A stretch of DNA of 64,000 nt from contig OX246743.1 in NCBI GenBank assembly GCA_945910005.1, positions 3,895,444 to 3,959,443 of the forward strand, read 5' to 3'. The position numbers and the translations under genes are program-made. Of the stretch, positions 13,621 to 27,100 are shown one piece after another (the first letter of the stretch is position 1; each line of letters starts with the position of its first letter). Below the pieces are notes generated by a model. The model did not search any database, was not told where the DNA came from, and was given only the letters and a program-made list of their open reading frames with translations. Source of the DNA: Isoperla grammatica. Lineage: Eukaryota; Arthropoda; Insecta; Plecoptera; Perlodidae.

Positions 13621-16600
13621 GGACAACCACACATCACTAGTAACCAACAGCTTACCTGGCGCTGCCTCCGTACGGACCGTGCTTCAGTAGCATCCTGGGG
13701 ACAACCACACATCACTAGTAACCAACAGCTTACCTGGCGCTGTCTCCGTACGGACCGTGCTTCAGTAGCATCCTGGGGACAACCACACATCACTAGTAAC
13801 CAACAGCTTACCTGGCGCTGCCTCCGTACGGACCGTGCTTCAGTAGCATCCTGGGGACAACCACACATCACTAGTAACCAACAGCTTACCTGGCGCTGTC
13901 TCCGTACGGACCGTGCTTCAGTAGCATCCTGGGGGACAACCACACATCACTAGTAACCAACAGCTTACCTGGCGCTGTCTCCGTACGGACCGTGCTTCAG
14001 TAGCATCCTGGGGACAACCACACATCACTAGTAACCAACAGCTTACCTGGCGCTGTCTCCGTACGGACCGTGCTTCAGTAGCATCCTGGGGGACAACCAC
14101 ACATCACTAGTAACCAACAGCTTACCTTGCGCTGTCTCCGTACGGACCGTGCTTCAGTAGCATCCTGGGGGACAACCACACATCACTAGTAACCAACAGC
14201 TTACTTTGCGCTGCCTCCGTACGGACCGTGCTTCAGTAGCATCCTGGGGGACAACCACACATCACTAGTAACCAACAGCTTACCTGGCGCTGTCTCCGTA
14301 CGGACCGTGCTTCAGTAGCATCCTGGGGGACAACCACACATCACTAGTAACCAACAGCTTACCTGGCGCTGTCTCCGTACGGACCGTGCTTCAGTAGCAT
14401 CCTGGGGGACAACCACACATCACTAGTAACCAACAGCTTACCTGGCGCTGTCTCCGTACGGACCGTGCTTCAGTAGCATCCTGGAGGACAACACACATCA
14501 CTAGTAACCAACAGCTTACCTGGCGCTGTCTCCGTACGGACCGTGCTTCAGTAGCATCCTGGGGGACAACCACACATCACTAGTAACCAACAGCTTACCT
14601 GGCGCTGTCTCCGTACGGACCGTGCTTCAGTAGCATCCTGGGGGACAACCACACATCACTAGTAACCAACAGCTTACCTGGCACTGTCTCCGTACGGACC
14701 GTGCTTCAGTAGCATCCTGGGGGACAACACACATCACTAGTAACCAACAGCTTACCTGGCACTGTCTCCGTACGGACCGTGCTTCAGTAGCATCCTGGGG
14801 GACAACACACATCACTAGTAACCAACAGCTTACCTGGCGCTGTCTCCGTACGGACCGTGCTTCAGTAGCATCCTGGAGGACAACCACACATCACTAGTAA
14901 CCAACAGCTTACCTGGCGCTGTCTCCGTACGGACCGTGCTTCAGTAGCATCCTGGGGACAACCACACATCACTAGTAACCAACAGCTTACCTGGCGCTGT
15001 CTCCGTACGGACCGTGTTTCAGTAGCATCCTGGAGGACAACCACACATCACTAGTAACCAACAGCTTACCTGGCGCTTACTCCGTACGGACCGTGCTTCA
15101 GTAGCATCCTGGGGGACAACCACACATCACTAGTAACCAACAGCTTACCTGGCGCTGTCTCCGTACGGACCGTGCTTCAGTAGCATCCTGGGGGACAACA
15201 CACATCACTAGTAACCAACAGCTTACCTGGCGCTGTCTCCGTACGGACCGTGCTTCAGTAGCATCCTGGGGGACAACCACACATCACTAGTAACCAACAG
15301 CTTACCTGGCGCTGTCTCCGTACGGACCGTGCTTCAGTAGCATCCTGAGGGACAACCACACATCACTAGTAACCAACAGCTTACCTGGCGCTGTCTCCGT
15401 ACGGACCGTGCTTCAGTAGCATCCTGGGGACAACCACACATCACTAGTAACCAACAGCTTACCTGGCGCTGTCTCCGTACGGACCGTGCTTCAGTAGCAT
15501 CCTGGGGGACAACCACACATCACTAGTAACCAACAGCTTACCTGGCGCTGTCTCCGTACGGACCGTGCTTCAGTAGCATCCTGGAGGACAACCACACATC
15601 ACTAGTAACCAACAGCTTACCTGGCGCTGTCTCCGTACGGACCGTGCTTCAGTAGCATCCTGGGGGACAACCACACATCACTAGTAACCAACAGCTTACC
15701 TGGCGCTGTCTCCGTACGGACCGTGCTTCAGTAGCATCCTGGGGGACAACACACATCACTAGTAACCAACAGCTTACCTGGCGCTGTCTCCGTACGGACC
15801 GTGCTTCAGTAGCATCCTGGGGGACAACACACATCACTAGTAACCAACAGCTTACCTGGCACTGTCTCCGTACGGACCGTGCTTCAGTAGCATCCTGGGG
15901 GACAACCACACATCACTAGTAACCAACAGCTTACCTGGCGCTGTCTCCGTACGGACCGTGCTTCAGTAGCATCCTGGGGGACAACCACACACCACTAGTA
16001 ACCAACAGCTTACCTGGCGCTGTCTCCGTACGGACCGTGCTTCAGTAGCATCCTGGAGGACAACCACACATCACTAGTAACCAACAGCTTACCTGGCGCT
16101 GTACGGACCGTGCTTCAGTAGCATCCTGGGGGACAACACACATCACTAGTAACCAACAGCTTACCTGGCGCTGTCTCCGTACGGACCGTGCTTCAGTAGC
16201 ATCCTGGGGACAACCACACATCACTAGTAACCAACAGCTTACCTGGCGCTGTCTCCGTACGGACCGTGCTTCAGTAGCATCCTGGGGGACAACACACATC
16301 ACTAGTAACCAACAGCTTACCTGGGGCTGTCTCCGTACGGACCGTGCTTCAGTAGCATCCTGGGGGACAACACACATCACTAGTAACCAACAGCTTACCT
16401 GGGGCTGTCTCCGTACGGACCGTGCTTCAGTAGCATCCTGGGGGACAACACACATCACTAGTAACCAACAGCTTACCTGGCGCTGTCTCCGTACGGACCG
16501 TGCTTCAGTAGCATCCTGGAGGACAACCACACATCACTAGTAACCAACAGCTTACCTGGCGCTGTCTCCGTACGGACCGTGCTTCAGTAGCATCCTGGGG

Positions 16601-17229
16601 GACAACCACACATCACTAGTAACCAACAGCTTACCTGGCGCTGTCTCCGTACGGACCGTGCTTCAGTAGCATCCTGGGGGACAACCACACATCACTAGTA
16701 ACCAACAGCTTACCTGGCGCTGTCTCCGTACGGACCGTGCTTCAGTAGCATCCTGGGGGACAACCACACATCACTAGTAACCAACAGCTTACCTGGCGCT
16801 GTCTCCGTACGGACCGTGCTTCAGTAGCATCCTGGGGACAACACACATCACTAGTAACCAACAGCTTACCTGGCGCTGTCTCCGTACGGACCGTGCTTCA
16901 GTAGCATCCTGGGGGACAACCACACATCACTAGTAACCAACAGCTTACCTGGCGCTGTCTCCGTACGGACCGTGCTTCAGTAGCATCCTGGGGGACAACA
17001 CACATCACTAGTAACCAACAGCTTACCTGGCGCTGTCTCCGTACGGACCGTGCTTCAGTAGCATCCTGGGGACAACCACACATCACTAGTAACCAACAGC
17101 TTACCTGGCGCTGTCTCCGTACGGACCGTGCTTCAGTAGCATCCTGGGGGACAACCACACATCACTAGTAACCAACAGCTTACCTGGCGCTGTCTCCGTA
17201 CGGACCGTGCTTCAGTAGCATCCTGGGGG

Positions 17230-18140
17230 ACAAGCACACATCACTAGTAACCAACAGCTTACCTGGCGCTGTACGGACCGTGCTTCAGTAGCATCCTGGA
17301 GGACAACACACATCACTAGTAACCAACAGCTTACCTGGCGCTGTCTCCGTACGGACCGTGCTTCAGTAGCATCCTGGGGGACAAGCACACATCACTAGTA
17401 ACCAACAGCTTACCTGGCGCTGTACGGACCGTGCTTCAGTAGCATCCTGGGGGACAACCACACATCACTAGTAACCAACAGCTTACCTGGCGCTGTCTCC
17501 GTACGGACCGTGCTTCAGTAGCATCCTGGGGACAACACACATCACTAGTAACCAACAGCTTACCTGGCGCTGTACGGACCGTGCTTCAGTAGCATCCTGG
17601 GGGACAACCACACATCACTAGTAACCAACAGCTTACCTGGCGCTGTCTCCGTACGGACCGTGCTTCAGTAGCATCCTGGGGACAACACACATCACTAGTA
17701 ACCAACAGCTTACCTGGCGCTGTCTCCGTACGGACCGTGCTTCAGTAGCATCCTGGGGACAACACACATCACTAGTAACCAACAGCCTACCTGGCGCTGT
17801 CTCCGTACGGACCGTGCTTCAGTAGCATCCTGGAGGACAACCACACATCACTAGTAACCAACAGCTTACCTGGCGCTGTCTCCGTACGGACCGTGCTTCA
17901 GTAGCATCCTGGAGGACAACACACATCACTAGTAACCAACAGCTTACCTGGCGCTGTCTCCGTACGGACCGTGCTTCAGTAGCATCCTGGGGGACAACCA
18001 CACATCACTAGTAACCAACAGCTTACCTGGCGCTGTCTCCGTACGGACCGTGCTTCAGTAGCATCCTGGGGGACAAGCACACATCACTAGTAACCAACAG
18101 CTTACCTGGCGCTGTACGGACCGTGCTTCAGTAGCATCCT
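17230..18140 (-). repeat. Cluster of 73-bp monomers linked to a CAAGCACAC variant
   Basis: Deleted junctions lie at 17270, 17421, 17571 and 18113. The units carrying them at 17270, 17421 and 18113 also have GACAAGCACAC instead of GACAACCACAC. The combination of a rare deletion with a rare substitution shows that these copies descend from one ancestor spread by local exchange. The spacings of 151 and 150 bp differ by single-base losses in the intervening unit. Confidence 0.8.
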
Positions 18141-21100
18141 GGAGGACAACACACATCACTAGTAACCAACAGCTTACCTGGCGCTGTCTCCGTACGGACC
18201 GTGCTTCAGTAGCATCCTGGAGGACAACCACACATCACTAGTAACCAACAGCTTACCTGGCGCTGTCTCCGTACGGACCGTGCTTCAGTAGCATCCTGGG
18301 GGACAACCACACATCACTAGTAACCAACAGCTTACCTGGCGCTGTCTCCGTACGGACCGTGCTTCAGTAGCATCCTGGAGGACAACACACATCACTAGTA
18401 ACCAACAGCTTACCTGGCGCTGTCTCCGTACGGACCGTGCTTCAGTAGCATCCTGGGGGACAACCACACATCACTAGTAACCAACAGCTTACCTGGCGCT
18501 GTCTCCGTACGGACCGTGCTTCAGTAGCATCCTGGGGGACAACACACACCACTAGTAACCAACAGCTTACCTGGCGCTGTCTCCGTACGGACCGTGCTTC
18601 AGTAGCATCCTGGGGGACAACCACACATCACTAGTAACCAACAGCTTACCTGGCGCTGTCTCCGTACGGACCGTGCTTCAGTAGCATCCTGGAGGACAAC
18701 ACACATCACTAGTAACCAACAGCTTACCTGGCGCTGTCTCCGTACGGACCGTGCTTCAGTAGCATCCTGGGGACAACCACACATCACTAGTAACCAACAG
18801 CTTACCTGGCCCTGTCTCCGTACGGACCGTGCTTCAGTAGCATCCTGGGGGACAACCACACATCACTAGTAACCAACAGCTTACCTGGCGCTGTCTCCGT
18901 ACGGACCGTGCTTCAGTAGCATCCTGGGGGACAACCACACATCACTAGTAACCAACAGCTTACCTGGCGCTGTCTCCGTACGGACCGTGCTTCAGTAGCA
19001 TCCTGGGGACAACACACATCACTAGTAACCAACAGCTTACCTGGCGCTGTCTCCGTACGGACCGTGCTTCAGTAGCATCCTGGGGGACAACCACACATCA
19101 CTAGTAACCAACAGCTTACCTGGCGCTGTCTCCGTACGGACCGTGCTTCAGTAGCATCCTGGGGACAACCACACATCACTAGTAACCAACAGCTTACCTG
19201 GCGCTGTCTCCGTACGGACCGTGCTTCAGTAGCATCCTGGAGGACAACCACACATCACTAGTAACCAACAGCTTACCTGGCACTGTCTCCGTACGGACCG
19301 TGCTTCAGTAGCATCCTGGAGGACAACCACACATCACTAGTAACCAACAGCTTACCTGGCGCTGTCTCCGTACGGACCGTGCTTCAGTAGCATCCTGGGG
19401 ACAACCACACATCACTAGTAACCAACAGCTTACCTGGCACTGTCTCCGTACGGACCGTGCTTCAGTAGCATCCTGGAGGACAACACACATCACTAGTAAC
19501 CAACAGCTTACCTGGCGCTGTCTCCGTACGGACCGTGCTTCAGTAGCATCCTGGGGGACAACCACACATCACTAGTAACCAACAGCTTACCTGGCGCTGT
19601 CTCCGTACGGACCGTGCTTCAGTAGCATCCTGGGGGACAACCACACATCACTAGTAACCAACAGCTTACCTGGCGCTGTCTCCGTACGGACCGTGCTTCA
19701 GTAGCATCCTGGGGGACAACCACACATCACTAGTAACCAACAGCTTACCTGGCGCTGTCTCCGTACGGACCGTGCTTCAGTAGCATCCTGGGGACAACCA
19801 CACATCACTAGTAACCAACAGCTTACCTGGCGCTGTCTCCGTACGGACCGTGCTTCAGTAGCATCCTGGGGGACAACCACACATCACTAGTAACCAACAG
19901 CTTACCTAGCGCTGTCTCCGTACGGACCGTGCTTCAGTAGCATCCTGGGGGACAACACACATCACTAGTAACCAACAGCTTACCTGGCGCTGTCTCCGTA
20001 CGGACCGTGCTTCAGTAGCATCCTGGGGGACAACCACACATCACTAGTAACCAACAGCTTACCTGGCGCTGTCTCCGTACGGACCGTGCTTCAGTAGCAT
20101 CCTGGGGGACAACCACACATCACTAGTAACCAACAGCTTACCTAGCGCTGTCTCCGTACGGACCGTGCTTCAGTAGCATCCTGGGGACAACCACACATCA
20201 CTAGTAACCAACAGCTTACCTGGCGCTGTCTCCGTACGGACCGTGCTTCAGTAGCATCCTGGGGGACAACCACACATCACTAGTAACCAACAGCTTACCT
20301 GGCGCTGTCTCCGTACGGACCGTGCTTCAGTAGCATCCTGGGGGACAACCACACACCACTAGTAACCAACAGCTTACCTGGGGCTGTCTCCGTACGGACC
20401 GTGCTTCAGTAGCATCCTGGGGGACAACCACACATCACTAGTAACCAACAGCTTACCTGGCGCTGTCTCCGTACGGACCGTGCTTCAGTAGCATCCTGGG
20501 GGACAACACACATCACTAGTAACCAACAGCTTACCTGGCGCTGTCTCCGTACGGACCGTGCTTCAGTAGCATCCTGGGGGACAACACACATCACTAGTAA
20601 CCAACAGCTTACCTGGCGCTGTCTCCGTACGGACCCTGCTTCAGTAGCATCCTGGGGGACAACACACATCACTAGTAACCAACAGCTTACCTGGCGCTGT
20701 CTCCGTACGGACCGTGCTTCAGTAGCATCCTGGGGGACAACACACATCACTAGTAACCAACAGCTTACCTGGCGCTGTCTCCGTACGGACCGTGCTTCAG
20801 TAGCATCCTGGGGGACAACACACATCACTAGTAACCAACAGCTTACCTGGCGCTGTCTCCGTACGGACCGTGCTTCAGTAGCATCCTGGGGGACAACCAC
20901 ACATCACTAGTAACCAACAGCTTACCTGGCGCTGTCTCCGTACGGACCGTGCTTCAGTAGCATCCTGGGGGACAACCACACATCACTAGTAACCAACAGC
21001 TTACCTGGCGCTGTCTCCGTACGGACCGTGCTTCAGTAGCATCCTGGAGGACAACCACACATCACTAGTAACCAACAGCTTACCTGGCGCTGTCTCCGTA

Positions 21101-24100
21101 CGGACCGTGCTTCAGTAGCATCCTGGGGGACAACACACATCACTAGTAACCAACAGCTTACCTGGCGCTGTCTCCGTACGGACCGTGCTTCAGTAGCATC
21201 CTGGAGGACAACCACACATCACTAGTAACCAACAGCTTACCTGGCGCTGTCTCCGTACGGACCGTGCTTCAGTAGCATCATGGAGGACAACCACACATCA
21301 CTAGTAACCAACAGCTTACCTGGCGCTGTCTCCGTACGGACCGTGCTTCAGTAGCATCCTGGGGACAACCACACATCACTAGTAACCAACAGCTTACCTG
21401 GCGCTGTCTCCGTACGGACCGTGCTTCAGTAGCATCCTGGGGGACAACACACATCACTAGTAACCAACAGCTTACCTGGCGCTGTCTCCGTACGGACCGT
21501 GCTTCAGTAGCATCCTGGGGGACAACCACACATCACTAGTAACCAACAGCTTACCTGGCGCTGTCTCCGTACGGACCGTGCTTCAGTAGCATCCTGGAGG
21601 ACAACCACACATCACTAGTAACCAACAGCTTACCTGGCGCTGTCTCCGTACGGACCGTGCTTCAGTAGCATCCTGGGGGACAACACACATCACTAGTAAC
21701 CAACAGCTTACCTGGCGCTGTCTCCGTACGGACCGTGCTTCAGTAGCATCCTGGGGGACAACCACACATCACTAGTAACCAACAGCTTACCTGGCGCTGT
21801 CTCCGTACGGACCGTGCTTCAGTAGCATCCTGGGGGACAACCACACATCACTAGTAACCAACAGCTTACCTGGCGCTGTCTCCGTACGGACCGTGCTTCA
21901 GTAGCATCCTGGGGGACAACACACATCACTAGTAACCAACAGCTTACCTGGCGCTGTCTCCGTACGGACCGTGCTTCAGTAGCATCCTGGGGGACAACCA
22001 CACATCACTAGTAACCAACAGCTTACCTGGCGCTGTCTCCGTACGGACCGTGCTTCAGTAGCATCCTGGGGGACAACACACATCACTAGTAACCAACAGC
22101 TTACCTGGCGCTGTCTCCGTACGGACCGTGCTTCAGTAGCATCCTGGGGGACAACCACACATCACTAGTAACCAACAGCTTACCTGGCGCTGTCTCCGTA
22201 CGGACCGTGCTTCAGTAGCATCCTGGGGGACAACCACACATCACTAGTAACCAACAGCTTACCTGGCGCTGTCTCCGTACGGACCGTGCTTCAGTAGCAT
22301 CCTGGGGGACAACACACATCACTAGTAACCAACAGCTTACCTGGCGCTGTCTCCGTACGGACCGTGCTTCAGTAGCATCCTGGGGGACAACACACATCAC
22401 TAGTAACCAACAGCTTACCTGGCGCTGTCTCCGTACGGACCGTGCTTCAGTAGCATCCTGGAGGACAACACACATCACTAGTAACCAACAGCTTACCTGG
22501 CGCTGTCTCCGTACGGACCGTGCTTCAGTAGCATCCTGGGGGACAACCACACATCACTAGTAACCAACAGCTTACCTGGCGCTGTCTCCGTACGGACCGT
22601 GCTACAGTAGCATCCTGGGGGACAACCACACATCACTAGTAACCAACAGCTTACCTGGCGCTGTCTCCGTACGGACCGTGCTTCAGTAGCATCCTGGAGG
22701 ACAACCACACATCACTAGTAACCAACAGCTTACCTGGCGCTGTCTCCGTACGGACCGTGCTTCAGTAGCATCCTGGGGGACAACACACATCACTAGTAAC
22801 CAACAGCTTACCTGGCGCTGTCTCCGTACGGACCGTGCTTCAGTAGCATCCTGGGGGACAACCACACATCACTAGTAACCAACAGCTTACCTGGCACTGT
22901 CTCCGTACGGACCGTGCTTCAGTAGCATCCTGGGGGACAACCACACATCACTAGTAACCAACAGCTTACCTGGCGCTGTCTCCGTACGGACCGTGCTTCA
23001 GTAGCATCCTGGGGGACAACCACACATCACTAGTAACCAACAGCTTACCTGGCGCTGTCTCCGTACGGACCGTGCTTCAGTAGCATCCTGGGGGACAACC
23101 ACACATCACTAGTAACCAACAGCTTACCTGGCGCTGTCTCCGTACGGACCGTGCTTCAGTAGCATCCTGGGGGACAACCACACATCACTAGTAACCAACA
23201 GCTTACCTGGCGCTGTCTCCGTACGGACCGTGCTTCAGTAGCATCCTGGGGGACAACCACACATCACTAGTAACCAACAGCTTACCTGGCGCTGTCTCCG
23301 TACGGACCGTGCTTCAGTAGCATCCTGGGGGACAACACACATCACTAGTAACCAACAGCTTACCTGGCGCTGTCTCCGTACGGACCGTGCTTCAGTAGCA
23401 TCCTGGGGGACAACCACACATCACTAGTAACCAACAGCTTACCTGGCGCTGTCTCCGTACGGACCGTGCTTCAGTAGCATCCTGGGGGACAACCACACAT
23501 CACTAGTAACCAACAGCTTACCTGGCGCTGTCTCCGTACGGACCGTGCTTCAGTAGCATCCTGGGGGACAACACACATCACTAGTAACCAACAGCTTACC
23601 TGGCGCTGTCTCCGTACGGACCGTGCTTCAGTAGCATCCTGGGGACAACCACACATCAATAGTAACCAACAGCTTACCTGGCACTGTCTCCGTACGGACC
23701 GTGCTTCAGTAGCATCCTGGGGGACAACCACACATCACTAGTAACCAACAGCTTACCTGGCGCTGTCTCCGTACGGACCGTGCTTCAGTAGCATCCTGGG
23801 GGACAACACACATCACTAGTAACCAACAGCTTACCTGGCGCTGTCTCCGTACGGACCGTGCTTCAGTAGCATCCTGGGGGACAACCACACATCACTAGTA
23901 ACCAACAGCTTACCTGGCGCTGTCTCCGTACGGACCATGCTTCAGTAGCATCCTGGGGACAACCACACATCACTAGTAACCAACAGCTTACCTGGCACTG
24001 TCTCCGTACGGACCATGCTTCAGTAGCATCCTGGGGGACAACCACACATCACTAGTAACCAACAGCTTACCTGGCGCTGTCTCCGTACGGACCGTGCTTC

Positions 24101-27100
24101 AGTAGCATCCTGGAGGACAACCACACATCACTAGTAACCAACAGCTTACCTGGCGCTGTCTCCGTACGGACCGTGCTTCAGTAGCATCCTGGGGGACAAC
24201 CACACATCACTAGTAACCAACAGCTTACCTGGCGCTGTCTCCGTACGGACCGTGCTTCAGTAGCATCCTGGGGGACAACCACACATCACTAGTAACCAAC
24301 AGCTTACCTGGCGCTGTCTCCGTACGGACCGTGCTTCAGTAGCATCCTGGGGGACAACCACACATCACTAGTAACCAACAGCTTACCTGGCGCTGTCTCC
24401 GTACGGACCGTGCTTCAGTAGCATCCTGGGGGACAACCACACATCACTAGTAACCAACAGCTTACCTGGCGCTGTCTCCGTACGGACCATGCTTCAGTAG
24501 CATCCTGGGGGACAACCACACATCACTAGTAACCAACAGCTTACCTGGCGCTGTCTCCGTACGGACCATGCTTCAGTAGCATCCTGGGGACAACCACACA
24601 TCACTAGTAACCAACAGCTTACCTGGCGCTGTCTCCGTACGGACCGTGCTTCAGTAGCATCCTGGGGACAACCACACATCACTAGTAACCAACAGCTTAC
24701 CTGGCGCTGTCTCCGTACGGACCGTGCTTCAGTAGCATCCTGGGGGACAACCACACATCACTAGTAACCAACAGCTTACCTGGCGCTGTCTCCGTACGGA
24801 CCGTGCTTCAGTAGCATCCTGGAGGACAACCACACATCACTAGTAACCAACAGCTTACCTGGCGCTGTCTCCGTACGGACCGTGCTTCAGTAGCATCCTG
24901 GGGACAACCACACATCACTAGTAACCAACAGCTTACCTGGCGCTGTCTCCGTACGGACCGTGCTTCAGTAGCATCCTGGGGGACAACACACATCACTAGT
25001 AACCAACAGCTTACCTGGCGCTGTCTCCGTACGGACCGTGCTTCAGTAGCATCCTGGGGGACAACCACACATCACTAGTAACCAACAGCTTACCTGGCGC
25101 TGTCTCCGTACGGACCGTGCTTCAGTAGCATCCTGGGGGACAACACACATCACTAGTAACCAACAGCTTACCTGGCGCTGTCTCCGTACGGACCGTGCTT
25201 CAGTAGCATCCTGGGGGACAACACACATCACTAGTAACCAACAGCTTACCTGGCGCTGTCTCCGTACGGACCGTGCTTCAGTAGCATCCTGGGGACAACC
25301 ACACATCACTAGTAACCAACAGCTTACCTGGCGCTGTCTCCGTACGGACCGTGCTTCAGTAGCATCCTGGAGGACAACCACACATCACTAGTAACCAACA
25401 GCTTACCTGGCGCTGTCTCCGTACGGACCGTGCTTCAGTAGCATCCTGGGGGACAACACACATCACTAGTAACCAACAGCTTACCTGGCGCTGTCTCCGT
25501 ACGGACCGTGCTTCAGTAGCATCCTGGGGACAACACACATCACTAGTAACCAACAGCTTACCTGGCGCTGTCTCCGTACGGACCGTGCTTCAGTAGCATC
25601 CTGGGGGACAACCACACATCACTAGTAACCAACAGCTTACCTGGCGCTGTCTCCGTACGGACCGTGCTTCAGTAGCATCCTGGAGGACAACCACACATCA
25701 CTAGTAACCAACAGCTTACCTGGCGCTGTCTCCGTACGGACCGTGCTTCAGTAGCATCCTGGAGGACAACCACACATCACTAGTAACCAACAGCTTACCT
25801 GGCGCTGTCTCCGTACGGACCGTGCTTCAGTAGCATCCTGGAGGACAACCACACATCACTAGTAACCAACAGCTTACCTGGCGCTGTCTCCATACGGACC
25901 CTGCTTCAGTAGCATCCTGGGGGACAACCACACATCACTAGTAACCAACAGCTTACCTGGCGCTGTCTCCGTACGGACCGTGCTTCAGTAGCATCCTGGA
26001 GGACAACACACATCACTAGTAACCAACAGCTTACCTGGCGCTGTCTCCGTACGGACCGTGCTTCAGTAGCATCCTGGGGACAACCACACATCACTAGTAA
26101 CCAACAGCTTACCTGGCGCTGTCTCCGTACGGACCGTGCTTCAGTAGCATCCTGGGGGACAACCACACATCACTAGTAACCAACAGCTTACCTGGCGCTG
26201 TCTCCGTACGGACCGTGCTTCAGTAGCATCCTGGGGGACAACCACACATCACTAGTAACCAACAGCTTACCTGGCGCTGTCTCCGTACGGACCGTGCTTC
26301 AGTAGCATCCTGGGGGACAACCACACATCACTAGTAACCAACAGCTTACCTGGCGCTGTCTCCGTACGGACCGTGCTTCAGTAGCATCCTGGGGACAACC
26401 ACACATCACTAGTAACCAACAGCTTACCTGGCGCTGTCTCCGTACGGACCGTGCTTCAGTAGCATCCTGGGGGACAACCACACATCACTAGTAACCAACA
26501 GCTTACCTGGCGCTGTCTCCGTACGGACCGTGCTTCAGTAGCATCCTGGGGGACAACCACACATCACTAGTAACCAACAGCTTACCTGGCGCTGTCTCCG
26601 TACGGACCGTGCTTCAGTAGCATCCTGGAGGACAACCACACATCACTAGTAACCAACAGCTTACCTGGCGCTGTCTCCGTACGGACCGTGCTTCAGTAGC
26701 ATCCTGGGGGACAACACACATCACTAGTAACCAACAGCTTACCTGGCGCTGTCTCCGTACGGACCGTGCTTCAGTAGCATCCTGGGGGACAACACACATC
26801 ACTAGTAACCAACAGCTTACCTGGCGCTGTCTCCGTACGGACCGTGCTTCAGTAGCATCCTGGGGGACAACACACATCACTAGTAACCAACAGCTTACCT
26901 GGCGCTGTCTCCGTACGGACTGTGCTTCAGTAGCATCCTGGAGGACAACCACACATCACTAGTAACCAACAGCTTACCTGGCGCTGTCTCCGTACGGACC
27001 GTGCTTCAGTAGCATCCTGGGGGACAACACACATCACTAGTAACCAACAGCTTACCTGGCGCTGTCTCCGTACGGACCGTGCTTCAGTAGCATCCTGGGG

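Noticed and set aside
15070..15085. Multi-base change GCGCTTACTCCG (normally GCGCTGTCTCCG)
   Set aside because: It adds a second GTAAGC-like motif on the minus strand, but it is one copy with clustered substitutions and may be a sequencing or conversion artefact, so no claim is made.
25885..25905. Unit with two substitutions, CCATACGGACCCTGC
   Set aside because: This is an ordinary divergent monomer. One change is a CpG transition and the other a single transversion, with no new structure.
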